A stretch of 14,235 nucleotides of DNA from Lachnospiraceae bacterium (GTDB lineage Bacteria > Bacillota > Clostridia > Lachnospirales > Lachnospiraceae), in assembly GCA_016297945.1 (NCBI GenBank), contig JAEDFR010000062.1, forward strand, positions 1-14,235, given 5' to 3'. The notes under the pieces were generated by a model, which ran no database searches, had not been told where the DNA came from, and saw only the letters and a list, made by a program, of their open reading frames with translations. The position numbers and the translations under genes were made by a program. This document shows positions 1 through 6,948 of the stretch, one piece after another (within the stretch, counting starts at the first letter, position 1; each line of letters starts with the position of its first letter).

Positions 1-552
1 TGGTGGATCAGACAGGCGATTACCAGAGCGATTGCCGATCAGGCAAGAACTATCCGTATTCCCGTTCATATGGTTGAAACCATCAACAAACTGATTCGTG
101 TCAGCCGTCAGTTATTGCAGGAATTAAACCGTGAACCTACCCCGGAAGAAATTGCCAAAGAGATGAATATGCCGGTAGAGAGAGTGCGTGAAATTTTAAA
201 GATTTCGCAGGAACCGGTTTCTTTAGAGACACCTATCGGCGAAGAGGAAGATTCACATCTGGGAGATTTTATTAAGGATGAAAATGTTCCGGTACCGGAC
301 AAGGCAGCCGCTTATACGCTGCTTCGTGAAGATCTGGATGAAGTGTTAAAAACATTAACGGAGCGTGAACAAAAGGTTTTATGTCTGCGTTTTGGTTTAG
401 AGGACGGACGTGCCCGTACGCTGGAAGAAGTCGGCAAGGAATTTAATGTTACCCGTGAGCGTATCCGTCAGATTGAGGCAAAGGCACTTCGTAAACTCCG
501 TCATCCGAGCAGAAGCCGGAAATTGAGAGACTATTTTGATTATTTGGATTAA
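1..552 (+). CDS. rpoD: RNA polymerase primary sigma factor, C-terminal part (5' end outside window)
   Basis: This is the 3' part of the housekeeping sigma-70 factor, which directs RNA polymerase to most vegetative promoters. The frame is open from base 1, so the gene begins upstream; the ATG at 70 is internal. The visible 183 residues begin with WWIRQAI, the end of region 2.3/2.4 that melts and reads the -10 element. Region 3 follows (IPVHMVETINKL, then EEIAKEMNM). Region 4 contains the -35-reading helix-turn-helix (TLEEVGKEFNVTRERIRQIE) and ends in the LRKLRHPSRSRKLRDYFD tail typical of primary rather than alternative sigma factors. The stop is only 3 bases before trmK, so the two are probably co-transcribed. 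Identity is secure; only the N-terminal regions are unseen. Confidence 0.97.
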   Translation, partial: WWIRQAITRAIADQARTIRIPVHMVETINKLIRVSRQLLQELNREPTPEEIAKEMNMPVERVREILKISQEPVSLETPIGEEEDSHLGDFIKDENVPVPDKAAAYTLLREDLDEVLKTLTEREQKVLCLRFGLEDGRARTLEEVGKEFNVTRERIRQIEAKALRKLRHPSRSRKLRDYFDYLD

Positions 553-555
553 AAG

Positions 556-1296
556 ATGGAAAACTACATGGAATTATCGAAAAGATTACTTGCAGTAGCC
601 AGGCTTGTTACATCGGGAAGGAAAGTTGCCGATATCGGGTGTGATCACGGTTATGTTTCCATTTACCTTGCTGCGGTCAAAAAGTGTCCGAAAGTGATTG
701 CGATGGATGTAAAAGAAGGACCATTATCCCATGCACGGACTAATATTCAAAAATATGGTCTTAAGAATGTTATTGATGTCAGATTGTCTGATGGGACAGA
801 AGCATTGGAAAAGAACGAAGTGGATACGCTTTTAATTTCCGGAATGGGCGGAAGGCTGATGATCCGGATTTTGCAGGAAGGACTTACCTGTCTCGGTTTT
901 TTTGAAGAATTGATTCTCCAGCCGCAGACAGAAGCAGATGCAGTCAGGAAATTTTTGCGTGAAAATGAATACATAATAGTAGATGAGGACTTTGTAACAG
1001 AAGATGGGAAATATTATCCCATGATAAAGGCCTTGTATCGTAATTGTGTGAATAAAGTAATTCTTTCATCACAGTATCCGGATTGTGCTCATGGAAAAGA
1101 GGAAACATATTCTCTTTTGCAGGAGGATTTGTTTGGACCTGTTTTGCTTCGCAAACGTCCTGAAGATTTCGTAGCTTATATGAAGCAGAAAAAAGAAAAG
1201 ACGGAAGAGATTTTACAAAAGATAACACAACCGGAGAAAAAGGAAGAAATGCAGGATTATCTGGAGCAGTTGATTATCGTGTCAAAAGATCTGTGA
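556..1296 (+). CDS. trmK: tRNA (adenine(22)-N(1))-methyltransferase TrmK
   Basis: This SAM-dependent methyltransferase makes m1A at position 22 of tRNA in the cytoplasm. Near residues 23-37 is the Rossmann SAM-binding motif VADIGCDHGYVSIYL, followed by an acidic ribose-binding strand (VIAMDVKEGPL). The family-typical LLISGMGGRLMIRIL and LILQPQTEADAVRKFL blocks come next, and the C-terminal tail is charged and probably helical (KQKKEKTEEIL and on). At 246 aa it is the usual length. The ATG at 556 gives five residues before LSKRL, as I recall for the B. subtilis protein; the in-frame ATG at 568 is an alternative and neither has a strong ribosome binding site. The position directly after rpoD and before the Nif3 gene is the common arrangement in Firmicutes. 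Confidence 0.94.
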   Translation: MENYMELSKRLLAVARLVTSGRKVADIGCDHGYVSIYLAAVKKCPKVIAMDVKEGPLSHARTNIQKYGLKNVIDVRLSDGTEALEKNEVDTLLISGMGGRLMIRILQEGLTCLGFFEELILQPQTEADAVRKFLRENEYIIVDEDFVTEDGKYYPMIKALYRNCVNKVILSSQYPDCAHGKEETYSLLQEDLFGPVLLRKRPEDFVAYMKQKKEKTEEILQKITQPEKKEEMQDYLEQLIIVSKDL

Positions 1297-1314
1297 AAGT
1301 GGGTGGAAACGGAT

Positions 1315-2097
1315 ATGACTTGTCAGGAAATTATGGAACGGTTGGAAGAACTGTCGCCGGCTCATTATGCTAAAGAATGGGATAATGTCGGTCTTTTAGT
1401 CGGAAACAGAAAAAAAACAGTAAAAAGCATTTATATTGCTTTGGATGCGACAAAGGAAGTCGTTGATGAGGCAGTGGCATTGGGAGCGGATATGATTTTG
1501 ACGCATCACCCTTTGATTTTTAAGGGGATGAAGCGTATTGTTTCAGATCATTTCATTGGAGAACGATTGATTGGGCTGATTCAAAACGATATCTGCTATT
1601 ATGCCATGCATACCAATTTTGATATCATGGGCATGGCAGATGCTGCAGCCGATGAATTAAAATTGAGAAACAGAGAAGTTTTGCAGGTCACATACGAGGA
1701 TGACATTTCTGTAGAAGGCTTCGGACGCTTTGGAAATCTGTCGCATGAGATGACATTAAGAGAATGTGCGCAGTATGTAAAGCAATGTTTTGATATTTCC
1801 ACGGTAAAGGTTTTTGGGGAGCCTGAGACGGCTGTCTATCGTGCAGCAATCTGTCCCGGTTCCGGCGGCAGTATGATACCGGATGCTTTGCAAAAAGGCG
1901 CAGAGGTATATATCACCGGAGACATTGACCATCATGAAGGAATTGATGCTGTTGCCCAGGGCCTTTGTGTGATTGATGCAGGCCACTATGGAATTGAGCA
2001 TATTTTTGTGGATTATATGGAACAATACATCAGGAGAGAAATTCCGGGACTGACTATCTATAAAAAAGCGCCGGAAGAACCCTGCTGGTTTATTTAG
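1315..2097 (+). CDS. Nif3-like dinuclear metal centre protein (YqfO/YbgI family)
   Basis: This is a conserved Nif3/DUF34 family protein. Relatives form hexameric rings with a two-metal site; the reaction is not settled, though GTP cyclohydrolase I type 2-like activity and metal-handling roles have been proposed. Metal-ligand motifs are visible: THHPLIFKG in the first third, HTNFD near residue 105, and DAGHYGIEHIFV near the C terminus with paired His and Glu. At 260 residues it is the short form, like E. coli YbgI, without the PII-like central insert of longer Bacillus homologues. I chose the ATG at 1315 (MTCQEIMERLEELSP) because GGTGG at 1302-1306 is well spaced before it; a GTG at 1303 in the same frame would add four residues. 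It follows trmK closely, a partnership common in Firmicutes. Confidence 0.92.
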   Translation: MTCQEIMERLEELSPAHYAKEWDNVGLLVGNRKKTVKSIYIALDATKEVVDEAVALGADMILTHHPLIFKGMKRIVSDHFIGERLIGLIQNDICYYAMHTNFDIMGMADAAADELKLRNREVLQVTYEDDISVEGFGRFGNLSHEMTLRECAQYVKQCFDISTVKVFGEPETAVYRAAICPGSGGSMIPDALQKGAEVYITGDIDHHEGIDAVAQGLCVIDAGHYGIEHIFVDYMEQYIRREIPGLTIYKKAPEEPCWFI

Positions 2098-2113
2098 AAA
2101 GGGGATGAAGGAT

Positions 2114-3766
2114 ATGACAATTGTTACGATTGGAAATGAGAAAAAAGAAGTTGCGGCTAACTCTACGTTTGAAGATCTTGCCGTAGAGTATCAGAAAGAT
2201 TATGACTGTCCGATTGCAATGGTATTTGCAGACGGACATATGAAGGAATTGTCCAAGAAAATTGAGAAGGACTGTACGGTTAAATTCCTAACTTTAAAAG
2301 ATAATGCCGGACATAAAGCATATGTGCGTACCGCAACCTTGATGTTAATGAAAGCGATTGCGGATACACCGGGACTTTCCAATGCCCATGCCAAGGTTGA
2401 ATTTACCATTGGTAATGGATATTACATTGATATCCGTGACGGTGTCAGTGTGGATAAGGCATTAGCGGATGCAATCGGAAAGCGGATGCGCGAGTTATCC
2501 GAGCAGAATCTGGAAATTACAAAAAGAGCTTATCCGACCAAGGAGGCTGTTGAACTGTTTCATAAGCAGGGGATGGATGACAAGGTGAAATTATTTAAGT
2601 ATCGGAAAAGTTCTTCCATCAATGTCTACGAATTAGATGGTTATTATGATTATTTTTATGGATATATGTTGCCTAAAACGGGATATGTGAAGCATTTCGA
2701 GGTACTTCCCTATGAGGATGGCCTGATTTTAAATCTTCCGGATAAAATGAAACCGGAGGAGCTTACCGAATTTAAACCCCGCACCAAGCTGTTTTCGACC
2801 CTAAAGCAGGCGGACGAATGGGGTGATAAAATGGGTGTGGATGCAGTCGGAGATCTGAATAACAAGATCTGTAAAGGGGAAATCAATGATTTGATTTTGG
2901 TACAGGAAGCTTTTCAGGAACGCCGCATCGGCGAAATTGCAAAAGAAATTGCAGAGAGACCCGGCATCAAATTTATTATGATTGCAGGACCGTCTTCAAG
3001 TGGTAAAACGACGTTTTCACATCGTTTATCCATTCAGCTTCGTACATACGGCTTAAAACCGCATCCGATTGCTTTGGATGATTATTTTGTAGATCGGGAA
3101 AAAACACCGAGAGATGAAAACGGAGATTACAATTTTGAATGTCTGGAAGCGCTGGATGTGGAATTGTTTAACCGCAATATGGTTGATCTGCTGGCAGGAA
3201 AAGAAGTGCATCTTCCGACTTTCAATTTTATGACAGGAAAGAGTGAATATAAAGGCAATATCAAAAAACTCGGACCGGATGATGTTTTGGTATTGGAAGG
3301 TATACACGGACTGAATGATAAAATGTCTTATGCACTGCCAAATGAAAGTAAGTATAAGATTTATATCAGTGCGCTGACAACCTTGAATATTGATGATCAT
3401 AACCGCATTCCGACCACAGACGGACGCCTTTTACGCCGTATGGTCCGCGATGCACGTACCAGAGGTGCATCAGCAAAAAGAACAATCCAGATGTGGCCTT
3501 CGGTCAGAAAAGGAGAAGAAGAAAATATCTTCCCTTTCCAGGAACAGGCAGATGCATTTTTTAATTCCGCTTCCATTTATGAGCTTGCGGTTTTAAAACA
3601 GTATGCGGAACCGCTTTTATATGAAATCGGTGAGGATGAACCCGAATATCATGAAGCAAAACGGTTATTGAAATTTTTGGATTATTTCCTCGGACTTGGA
3701 ACGGATCAGCTTCCGAACAATTCCATTGTCCGTGAATTTGCGGGAGGCAGTTGTTTCCCGGTATAA
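2114..3766 (+). CDS. Nucleoside (uridine-type) kinase with N-terminal TGS/threonyl-tRNA-synthetase-like domains
   Basis: The last third is a uridine kinase/phosphoribulokinase-type P-loop kinase. The Walker A motif GPSSSGKTT sits near residue 292, followed by PIALDDYFVDREKTPRD (an Asp-rich substrate loop) and VLVLEGIHGLND (Walker B region). The first 65 residues resemble a TGS domain (VTIGNEKKEVAANSTFEDLAVEYQ), and residues 65-230 resemble the second additional domain of threonyl/alanyl-tRNA synthetases. This three-part layout is a known but poorly characterised Clostridia family usually named uridine or nucleoside kinase; the substrate is unproven. The ATG at 2114 is preferred because AGAAAGGGG (2096-2104) is correctly spaced for it and would abut the ATG at 2105. 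It lies 16 bases after the Nif3 stop, probably in the same operon. Its 3' end overlaps the likely rnpB promoter. Confidence 0.88.
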   Translation: MTIVTIGNEKKEVAANSTFEDLAVEYQKDYDCPIAMVFADGHMKELSKKIEKDCTVKFLTLKDNAGHKAYVRTATLMLMKAIADTPGLSNAHAKVEFTIGNGYYIDIRDGVSVDKALADAIGKRMRELSEQNLEITKRAYPTKEAVELFHKQGMDDKVKLFKYRKSSSINVYELDGYYDYFYGYMLPKTGYVKHFEVLPYEDGLILNLPDKMKPEELTEFKPRTKLFSTLKQADEWGDKMGVDAVGDLNNKICKGEINDLILVQEAFQERRIGEIAKEIAERPGIKFIMIAGPSSSGKTTFSHRLSIQLRTYGLKPHPIALDDYFVDREKTPRDENGDYNFECLEALDVELFNRNMVDLLAGKEVHLPTFNFMTGKSEYKGNIKKLGPDDVLVLEGIHGLNDKMSYALPNESKYKIYISALTTLNIDDHNRIPTTDGRLLRRMVRDARTRGASAKRTIQMWPSVRKGEEENIFPFQEQADAFFNSASIYELAVLKQYAEPLLYEIGEDEPEYHEAKRLLKFLDYFLGLGTDQLPNNSIVREFAGGSCFPV

Positions 3767-3767
3767 A
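3738..3767 (+). promoter_or_regulatory. Probable promoter for rnpB, inside the end of the kinase gene
   Basis: A -35-like TTGCGG at 3738-3743 and a -10-like TATAAA at 3762-3767 are separated by 18 bases. They would start transcription around 3774-3779, exactly where the P1 helix of RNase P RNA begins. The -35 half matches only at TTG, so this is a positional inference, not a strong consensus match. Confidence 0.45.
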
Positions 3768-3778
3768 AATAAATATAT

Positions 3779-4191
3779 GTGAGTGAAACAGATGATCGCG
3801 GCCATTCAGACGAAAGGGAATGGGTGAGGAAAGTCCGGGCTTCACAGGGCAGGATGCCGGATAACGTCCGGTGGAGGTGACTCCAAGGCCAGTGCAACAG
3901 AGATATACCGCCAAAATGAAGGCGGCGGATCGGACGAAAGTCCGTAACGAGTAGCGTAAGCTACGAGTGACCGCCTCTTTCTGTTTTGGTAAGGGTGGAA
4001 AGGCAGTGTAAGAGACTACCGCCTCTATGGTAACATAGAGGGCACATGTAAACCCCATCCGAAGCAAGACCAAAAAGAAAGCAATACAGTTGCCCGCTGT
4101 GCTTTCAGGTAGGTCGCTTGAAACTGTTGGTAACAGCAGTTCTAGATAGATGATCATCCAACGACATAACCCGGCTTATCGTTTCGCTCAC
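3779..4191 (+). ncRNA. rnpB: RNase P RNA (bacterial class A-like)
   Basis: This is the catalytic RNA of ribonuclease P, which removes 5' leaders from pre-tRNAs. The family's conserved blocks occur in order: GAGGAAAGTCCGGGCT at 3826-3841 (5' strand of the P4 core), AGTGCAACAGAGATATACC from 3891, GGTAAGGGTGGAAAGGC from 3989, CCGAAGCAAGACCAAA near 4059-4074, and AGATAGATGATCATCC at 4144-4159 (3' core strand). The ends are set by helix P1: GTGAGTGAAAC at 3779-3789 pairs with GTTTCGCTCAC at 4181-4191 with one G-U pair. The roughly 413-nt length and block order fit class A, the form expected in Clostridia, rather than the Bacillus B type; that class call is an inference. No conventional GC-hairpin/T-run terminator follows before the next gene, which starts 20 bases on. 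Confidence 0.95.
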
Positions 4192-4209
4192 TTTATTTGT
4201 GAGGAAAAC
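4181..4209 (+). promoter_or_regulatory. Possible RBS-masking hairpin joining the rnpB 3' end and the MBOAT leader
   Basis: The 3' strand of rnpB helix P1 (4181-4191) can pair locally with the leader of the next gene: CTCAC 4187-4191 with GTGAG 4199-4203, and GTTT 4181-4184 with AAAC 4206-4209, around a TTTATTT loop. The second strand includes the GAGG ribosome binding site of the MBOAT gene (4201-4204). The leader GTGAGGAAAAC repeats the P1 5' strand GTGAGTGAAAC with two mismatches, so folding into P1 and masking the site would exclude each other. The pairing is seen; any function is inferred. Confidence 0.35.
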
Positions 4210-4210
4210 T

Positions 4211-5671
4211 ATGTTATTCAATTCATTGGCATTTGCGATATTTCTGCCCATTGTATTTTTGCTCTACTGGGCAGTTCCACAGAAATACCGCTGGATTATT
4301 CTGTTATTATCCAGTTACTATTTCTATATGAGTTGGAATGTGAAATATGTTGTTTTGATTTTGTTTACAACAGTTGTTTCATATTGCAGTGCTCTTTTAT
4401 TACCCAAATTTTCAAAAAAAACAACCAAATTAATGATTATGTGGCTTGCCATCGTAGCAAGTCTTTTGGTGTTATTCTTTTTTAAATATTTTGATTTTGC
4501 GCAAAATACTTTGCTTCGGGTTTTGCAGAGCTTCGCGATTGAGCTACATCCGCTTACTTTGAAATTACTGCTTCCGGTTGGTATTTCATTTTATACATTC
4601 CAGACTTTGAGTTATGTGATAGATGTCTATAAGAAAGAGGTGGAACCGGAAAAGAATTTCTTCCGATATGCGGCGTTTATTTCTTTTTTTCCGCAGTTGG
4701 TTGCGGGGCCGATTGAAAGAACAAAAAATTTGCTGCCACAGATTAATTGTGAGCATACTTTTTCCTATGAAAAAGCATCTTATGGAATAAAGCTCATGGC
4801 GTGGGGCTTTTTTAAAAAGCTGGTAATTGCGGACAACCTTGCCGTGATGGTGGATGCTGTTTTTGAACATCCGGATGAATATCAGGGCTTCTCTTTTGTT
4901 TTGGCAATTTTATTTTTTACTATTCAGATTTATTGTGATTTTTCCGGTTATTCGGATATTGCAATCGGAACGGCTAAACTGTTTGATATTGATTTGATGA
5001 CAAACTTTAAGAGCCCTTATTTTTCAAGCTCAATTCAGGAATTTTGGCGCAGATGGCATATCTCGCTGTCCAGCTGGTTTCGGGATTATGTTTATATTCC
5101 GCTTGGAGGAAGCAGGGTATCAAAAACAAGACATTATGTAAACTTATGTGTGACCTTTCTTTTGAGTGGTCTATGGCATGGAGCAGCATTTACTTATGTA
5201 GTCTGGGGAGGATTACACGGTATGATGCAGTGCATAGAGAATTTGTTGTTTGGAAAAAGAAAGAAGGAAACAGAAAGACGACACATAGCCGAAGCAAAGC
5301 AGGGAACTGCTAACTGGTGGTTTCGCGTTTTTCTTGTATTCTGTCTCGTATCAATGGCATGGTGCTTTTTCAGAGCCGGATCTGTGACCCAGGCTGTCTG
5401 GATTTTAGCTCATTCCATAGAAGGAATAACGCATCCCTTTGCATATATAATATCCGGAGTGGGAGCTTTTGATATGTCATTGCTTTTTCAGATACTCTTA
5501 TCTGTTGCATTACTTGGCTGCTATGATTATGTAGCATTAACACGTGATCCGATTGCAGTGATAGGTAGAATGAAGAAACCTGTCCGCTATGCAATTTACT
5601 ATACCTTTGTTTTTGCGCTCTTACTCCTGGCCAGCTTCAACTCCCAGGAATTTGTGTATTTTCAATTTTAG
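4211..5671 (+). CDS. Membrane-bound O-acyltransferase, AlgI/DltB-like (first MBOAT)
   Basis: This polytopic membrane protein of 486 residues belongs to the MBOAT family, whose members pass acyl groups through the membrane onto extracellular acceptors. Family marks seen: GISFYTFQTLSYVIDVYKKE, FFPQLVAGPIER, YCDFSGYSDIAIG, the block EFWRRWHISLSSWFRDYVYI with PLGGSR, and SGLWHGAAFTYVVWG with the presumed catalytic His at residue 323. Many hydrophobic segments span its length. The ATG at 4211 has GAGG six bases upstream; a GTG at 4199 would add four residues. It ends in YFQF, matching the YFRF end of the second MBOAT. Its TAG stop lies inside the left arm of the palindrome at 5663. It begins 20 bases after rnpB and is followed by an SGNH-type gene, as AlgI and DltB have AlgJ/AlgX and DltD. 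The acyl group and acceptor are unknown. Confidence 0.9.
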   Translation: MLFNSLAFAIFLPIVFLLYWAVPQKYRWIILLLSSYYFYMSWNVKYVVLILFTTVVSYCSALLLPKFSKKTTKLMIMWLAIVASLLVLFFFKYFDFAQNTLLRVLQSFAIELHPLTLKLLLPVGISFYTFQTLSYVIDVYKKEVEPEKNFFRYAAFISFFPQLVAGPIERTKNLLPQINCEHTFSYEKASYGIKLMAWGFFKKLVIADNLAVMVDAVFEHPDEYQGFSFVLAILFFTIQIYCDFSGYSDIAIGTAKLFDIDLMTNFKSPYFSSSIQEFWRRWHISLSSWFRDYVYIPLGGSRVSKTRHYVNLCVTFLLSGLWHGAAFTYVVWGGLHGMMQCIENLLFGKRKKETERRHIAEAKQGTANWWFRVFLVFCLVSMAWCFFRAGSVTQAVWILAHSIEGITHPFAYIISGVGAFDMSLLFQILLSVALLGCYDYVALTRDPIAVIGRMKKPVRYAIYYTFVFALLLLASFNSQEFVYFQF

Positions 5672-5698
5672 TGTCAATTAAGAGCCAAGCGCAAGAAA

Positions 5699-5742
5699 CA
5701 ACTTTTGTGTGAGCAAGCTCGCTTGCAATCACACAAAAGTTG
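5699..5742. repeat. Perfect long hairpin within the palindromic element
   Basis: CAACTTTTGTGTGA (5699-5712) is an exact reverse complement of TCACACAAAAGTTG (5729-5742). Between them GCAAGC and GCTTGC (5713-5718, 5721-5726) also pair, leaving a TC loop and a two-A bulge. That gives 20 pairs in 44 bases. No T-run follows it on either strand, so it does not read as an ordinary intrinsic terminator. Confidence 0.85.
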
Positions 5743-5801
5743 ATTCTTGCATTTGGCGAAAAGCCATAAATGAGCAAAAGGAAAGTTGCGAAGCAACGAT
5801 T

Positions 5802-5830
5802 TTGCGAATGAATGGCTCTTAATTGATACT
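5802..5830 (+). promoter_or_regulatory. Weak promoter-like pair in the right arm of the palindrome
   Basis: TTGCGA at 5802-5807 and GATACT at 5825-5830 are spaced by 17 bases; each matches four of six positions of the sigma-A consensus. It would serve the SGNH gene starting at 5894. The match is modest and could be chance in A+T-rich DNA. Confidence 0.25.
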
Positions 5831-5854
5831 AAAATTGGTGGCGAGGCAATTTTA
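5830..5854 (+). promoter_or_regulatory. Alternative hairpin sharing the end of the palindrome's right arm
   Basis: TAAAATTG (5830-5837) and CAATTTTA (5847-5854) are perfect reverse complements around a 9-base loop. The first strand is also the end of the right outer arm of the palindrome, so the RNA could form either the outer stem or this hairpin but not both. It lies 26 bases before the SGNH gene's ribosome binding site at 5881-5886. Confidence 0.4.
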
Positions 5855-5893
5855 CGGTGCGCCAGCGAAAAAGGTAAGAAAGGAGGAAAATAA

Positions 5894-6898
5894 ATGTGGT
5901 ATCAGATTGGCAGATTGGTATCGAAAATACTGGTGATAGTTTTACCGGTTGTTTTTTTGATGCAGATTTTCTGCGCAGCAATTCCGATGGCTTATATGGA
6001 TGTGGAATATGCAATGTATAAGCAGCAAAAAGATTATCTCTCAAATAATCATGATACTAACCGTGTGTTGATTTTAGGCGATTCACGGGCAAAAGCCAGC
6101 TTTGTGCCGGATATACTCGGTGAGGATGTTTATAATTTATCATTAGGTGGAATATCACCGGTTGAAAGCTATTATATGCTGAAAGAATATCTGGAAAATC
6201 ACGAAGCACCGCAGTATTTGATTTTGGCTTATGGTCCGTTGCACTTATGCCAGTCGGAAGAAAATGATGATAATTTTGTTTTTTGGAAACGTTGCATTTA
6301 TTTCCATACTTTTAATCAGAAAGATTTTTTTGAACTTGCCAGAAACAGAAAGAATTTTGAAAACAATACCATTGTTGACAGGGAACATATTTACTTGGAA
6401 TATTCTATGTACAAGGCTTATTTTCCTAATAAATACGGTGCTGCATTTAAGAAGGCTTTCACTACAAATCGATATCGTGCCAATCATGAAAAATATGATT
6501 TAATGGTTGCACAGCGGGGCTATAGTCTGTTTGGAACCGAAGGTGTCAATGGCGGATTGAATGGTGAAGCAAAAAAAGAGGATTTTGCACCATCAGACAT
6601 GATTGATTACTATTTAAATGCGATATTTGATATTTGCAGAGAACATCATATACAAGTTGTTCTGGAACAATTACCCATGACAGAAACATCATACAGTGTT
6701 ATTTCAAGTGACTTTTTTGAGCACTATAGAAATTATTTGTATGATGTTGCACAAAGAAATCCGGATATCTGGATGAATCCTAATGTAGAGATGTATAATA
6801 ATGATTTGTTTGGGGATATTGATCATCTTAACACGGAAGGTGCAACTATGTATTCCAATATCATAAAGGAGCGCTATCCGAAGATTTTTGCTCAATGA
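5894..6898 (+). CDS. Membrane-anchored SGNH/GDSL-type protein, likely partner of the first MBOAT
   Basis: This 334-residue protein has one N-terminal hydrophobic segment (about residues 9-33), with the rest predicted outside the cell. Residues 58-73 read VLILGDSRAKASFVPD: the GDS block with Ser64 as likely nucleophile. LSLGGISPVESYYML (83-95) fits the second block, and DIDHLNTEGATMY near residues 308-320 supplies the Asp308/His311 DxxH pair. The canonical GxND block is not obvious. The fold and placement resemble DltD, AlgX and PatB partners of MBOATs, which transfer or remove acyl groups on cell-envelope polymers; an O-acetyltransferase or esterase role is inferred from that. The start is clear, with AGGAGG at 5881-5886 seven bases before the ATG. 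The 222-base gap upstream holds the palindromic element and a short unstructured leader. Confidence 0.75.
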   Translation: MWYQIGRLVSKILVIVLPVVFLMQIFCAAIPMAYMDVEYAMYKQQKDYLSNNHDTNRVLILGDSRAKASFVPDILGEDVYNLSLGGISPVESYYMLKEYLENHEAPQYLILAYGPLHLCQSEENDDNFVFWKRCIYFHTFNQKDFFELARNRKNFENNTIVDREHIYLEYSMYKAYFPNKYGAAFKKAFTTNRYRANHEKYDLMVAQRGYSLFGTEGVNGGLNGEAKKEDFAPSDMIDYYLNAIFDICREHHIQVVLEQLPMTETSYSVISSDFFEHYRNYLYDVAQRNPDIWMNPNVEMYNNDLFGDIDHLNTEGATMYSNIIKERYPKIFAQ

Positions 6899-6948
6899 CC
6901 GATTTTTCAGGCCATGATGATAGATTTTATATATAGACGGAGAAATAT

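Larger units (their letters stand above)
5663..5837. repeat. 175-bp nested palindromic element (large inverted repeat with two inner arms)
   Basis: The 25-base outer arms at 5663-5687 and 5813-5837 are reverse complements except for one position (a G-U pair in RNA). Inside, a long arm at 5685-5756 pairs with few mismatches and contains the perfect hairpin at 5699-5742. A second arm uses AGCCAT/ATGGCT (5762-5767 with 5812-5817), GCAAAA/TTTTGC (5774-5779 with 5800-5805) and GTTGC-GAA-GCAAC (5785-5797). The left arm includes the last codons and stop of the first MBOAT gene. There is no open reading frame of note, so it could be a non-coding mobile repeat of MITE or REP type, or a structured mRNA element between two co-transcribed genes. 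Only one copy is in the window. Confidence 0.85.

Noticed and set aside
3561..4157. 198-codon open frame on the - strand
   Set aside because: It lies opposite the kinase end and the RNase P RNA, whose conserved blocks explain the sequence. It has no recognisable domain.
4144..4191. rnpB 3' end as an integration attachment site
   Set aside because: No second copy of this stretch is visible elsewhere in the window, and there is no integrase gene.
4150..4485. 111-codon + strand frame starting inside rnpB
   Set aside because: It overlaps the RNase P RNA 3' end and the MBOAT gene in another frame, with no motif of its own.
5699..5742. Intrinsic terminator after the first MBOAT
   Set aside because: The hairpin is strong but no T-run follows on either strand, and it is embedded in a larger palindrome.
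4211..6898. Reading the first MBOAT and SGNH pair as dltB and dltD
   Set aside because: dltA and dltC are absent and the sequences resemble AlgI-type MBOATs at least as much. The D-alanylation label is not supported.
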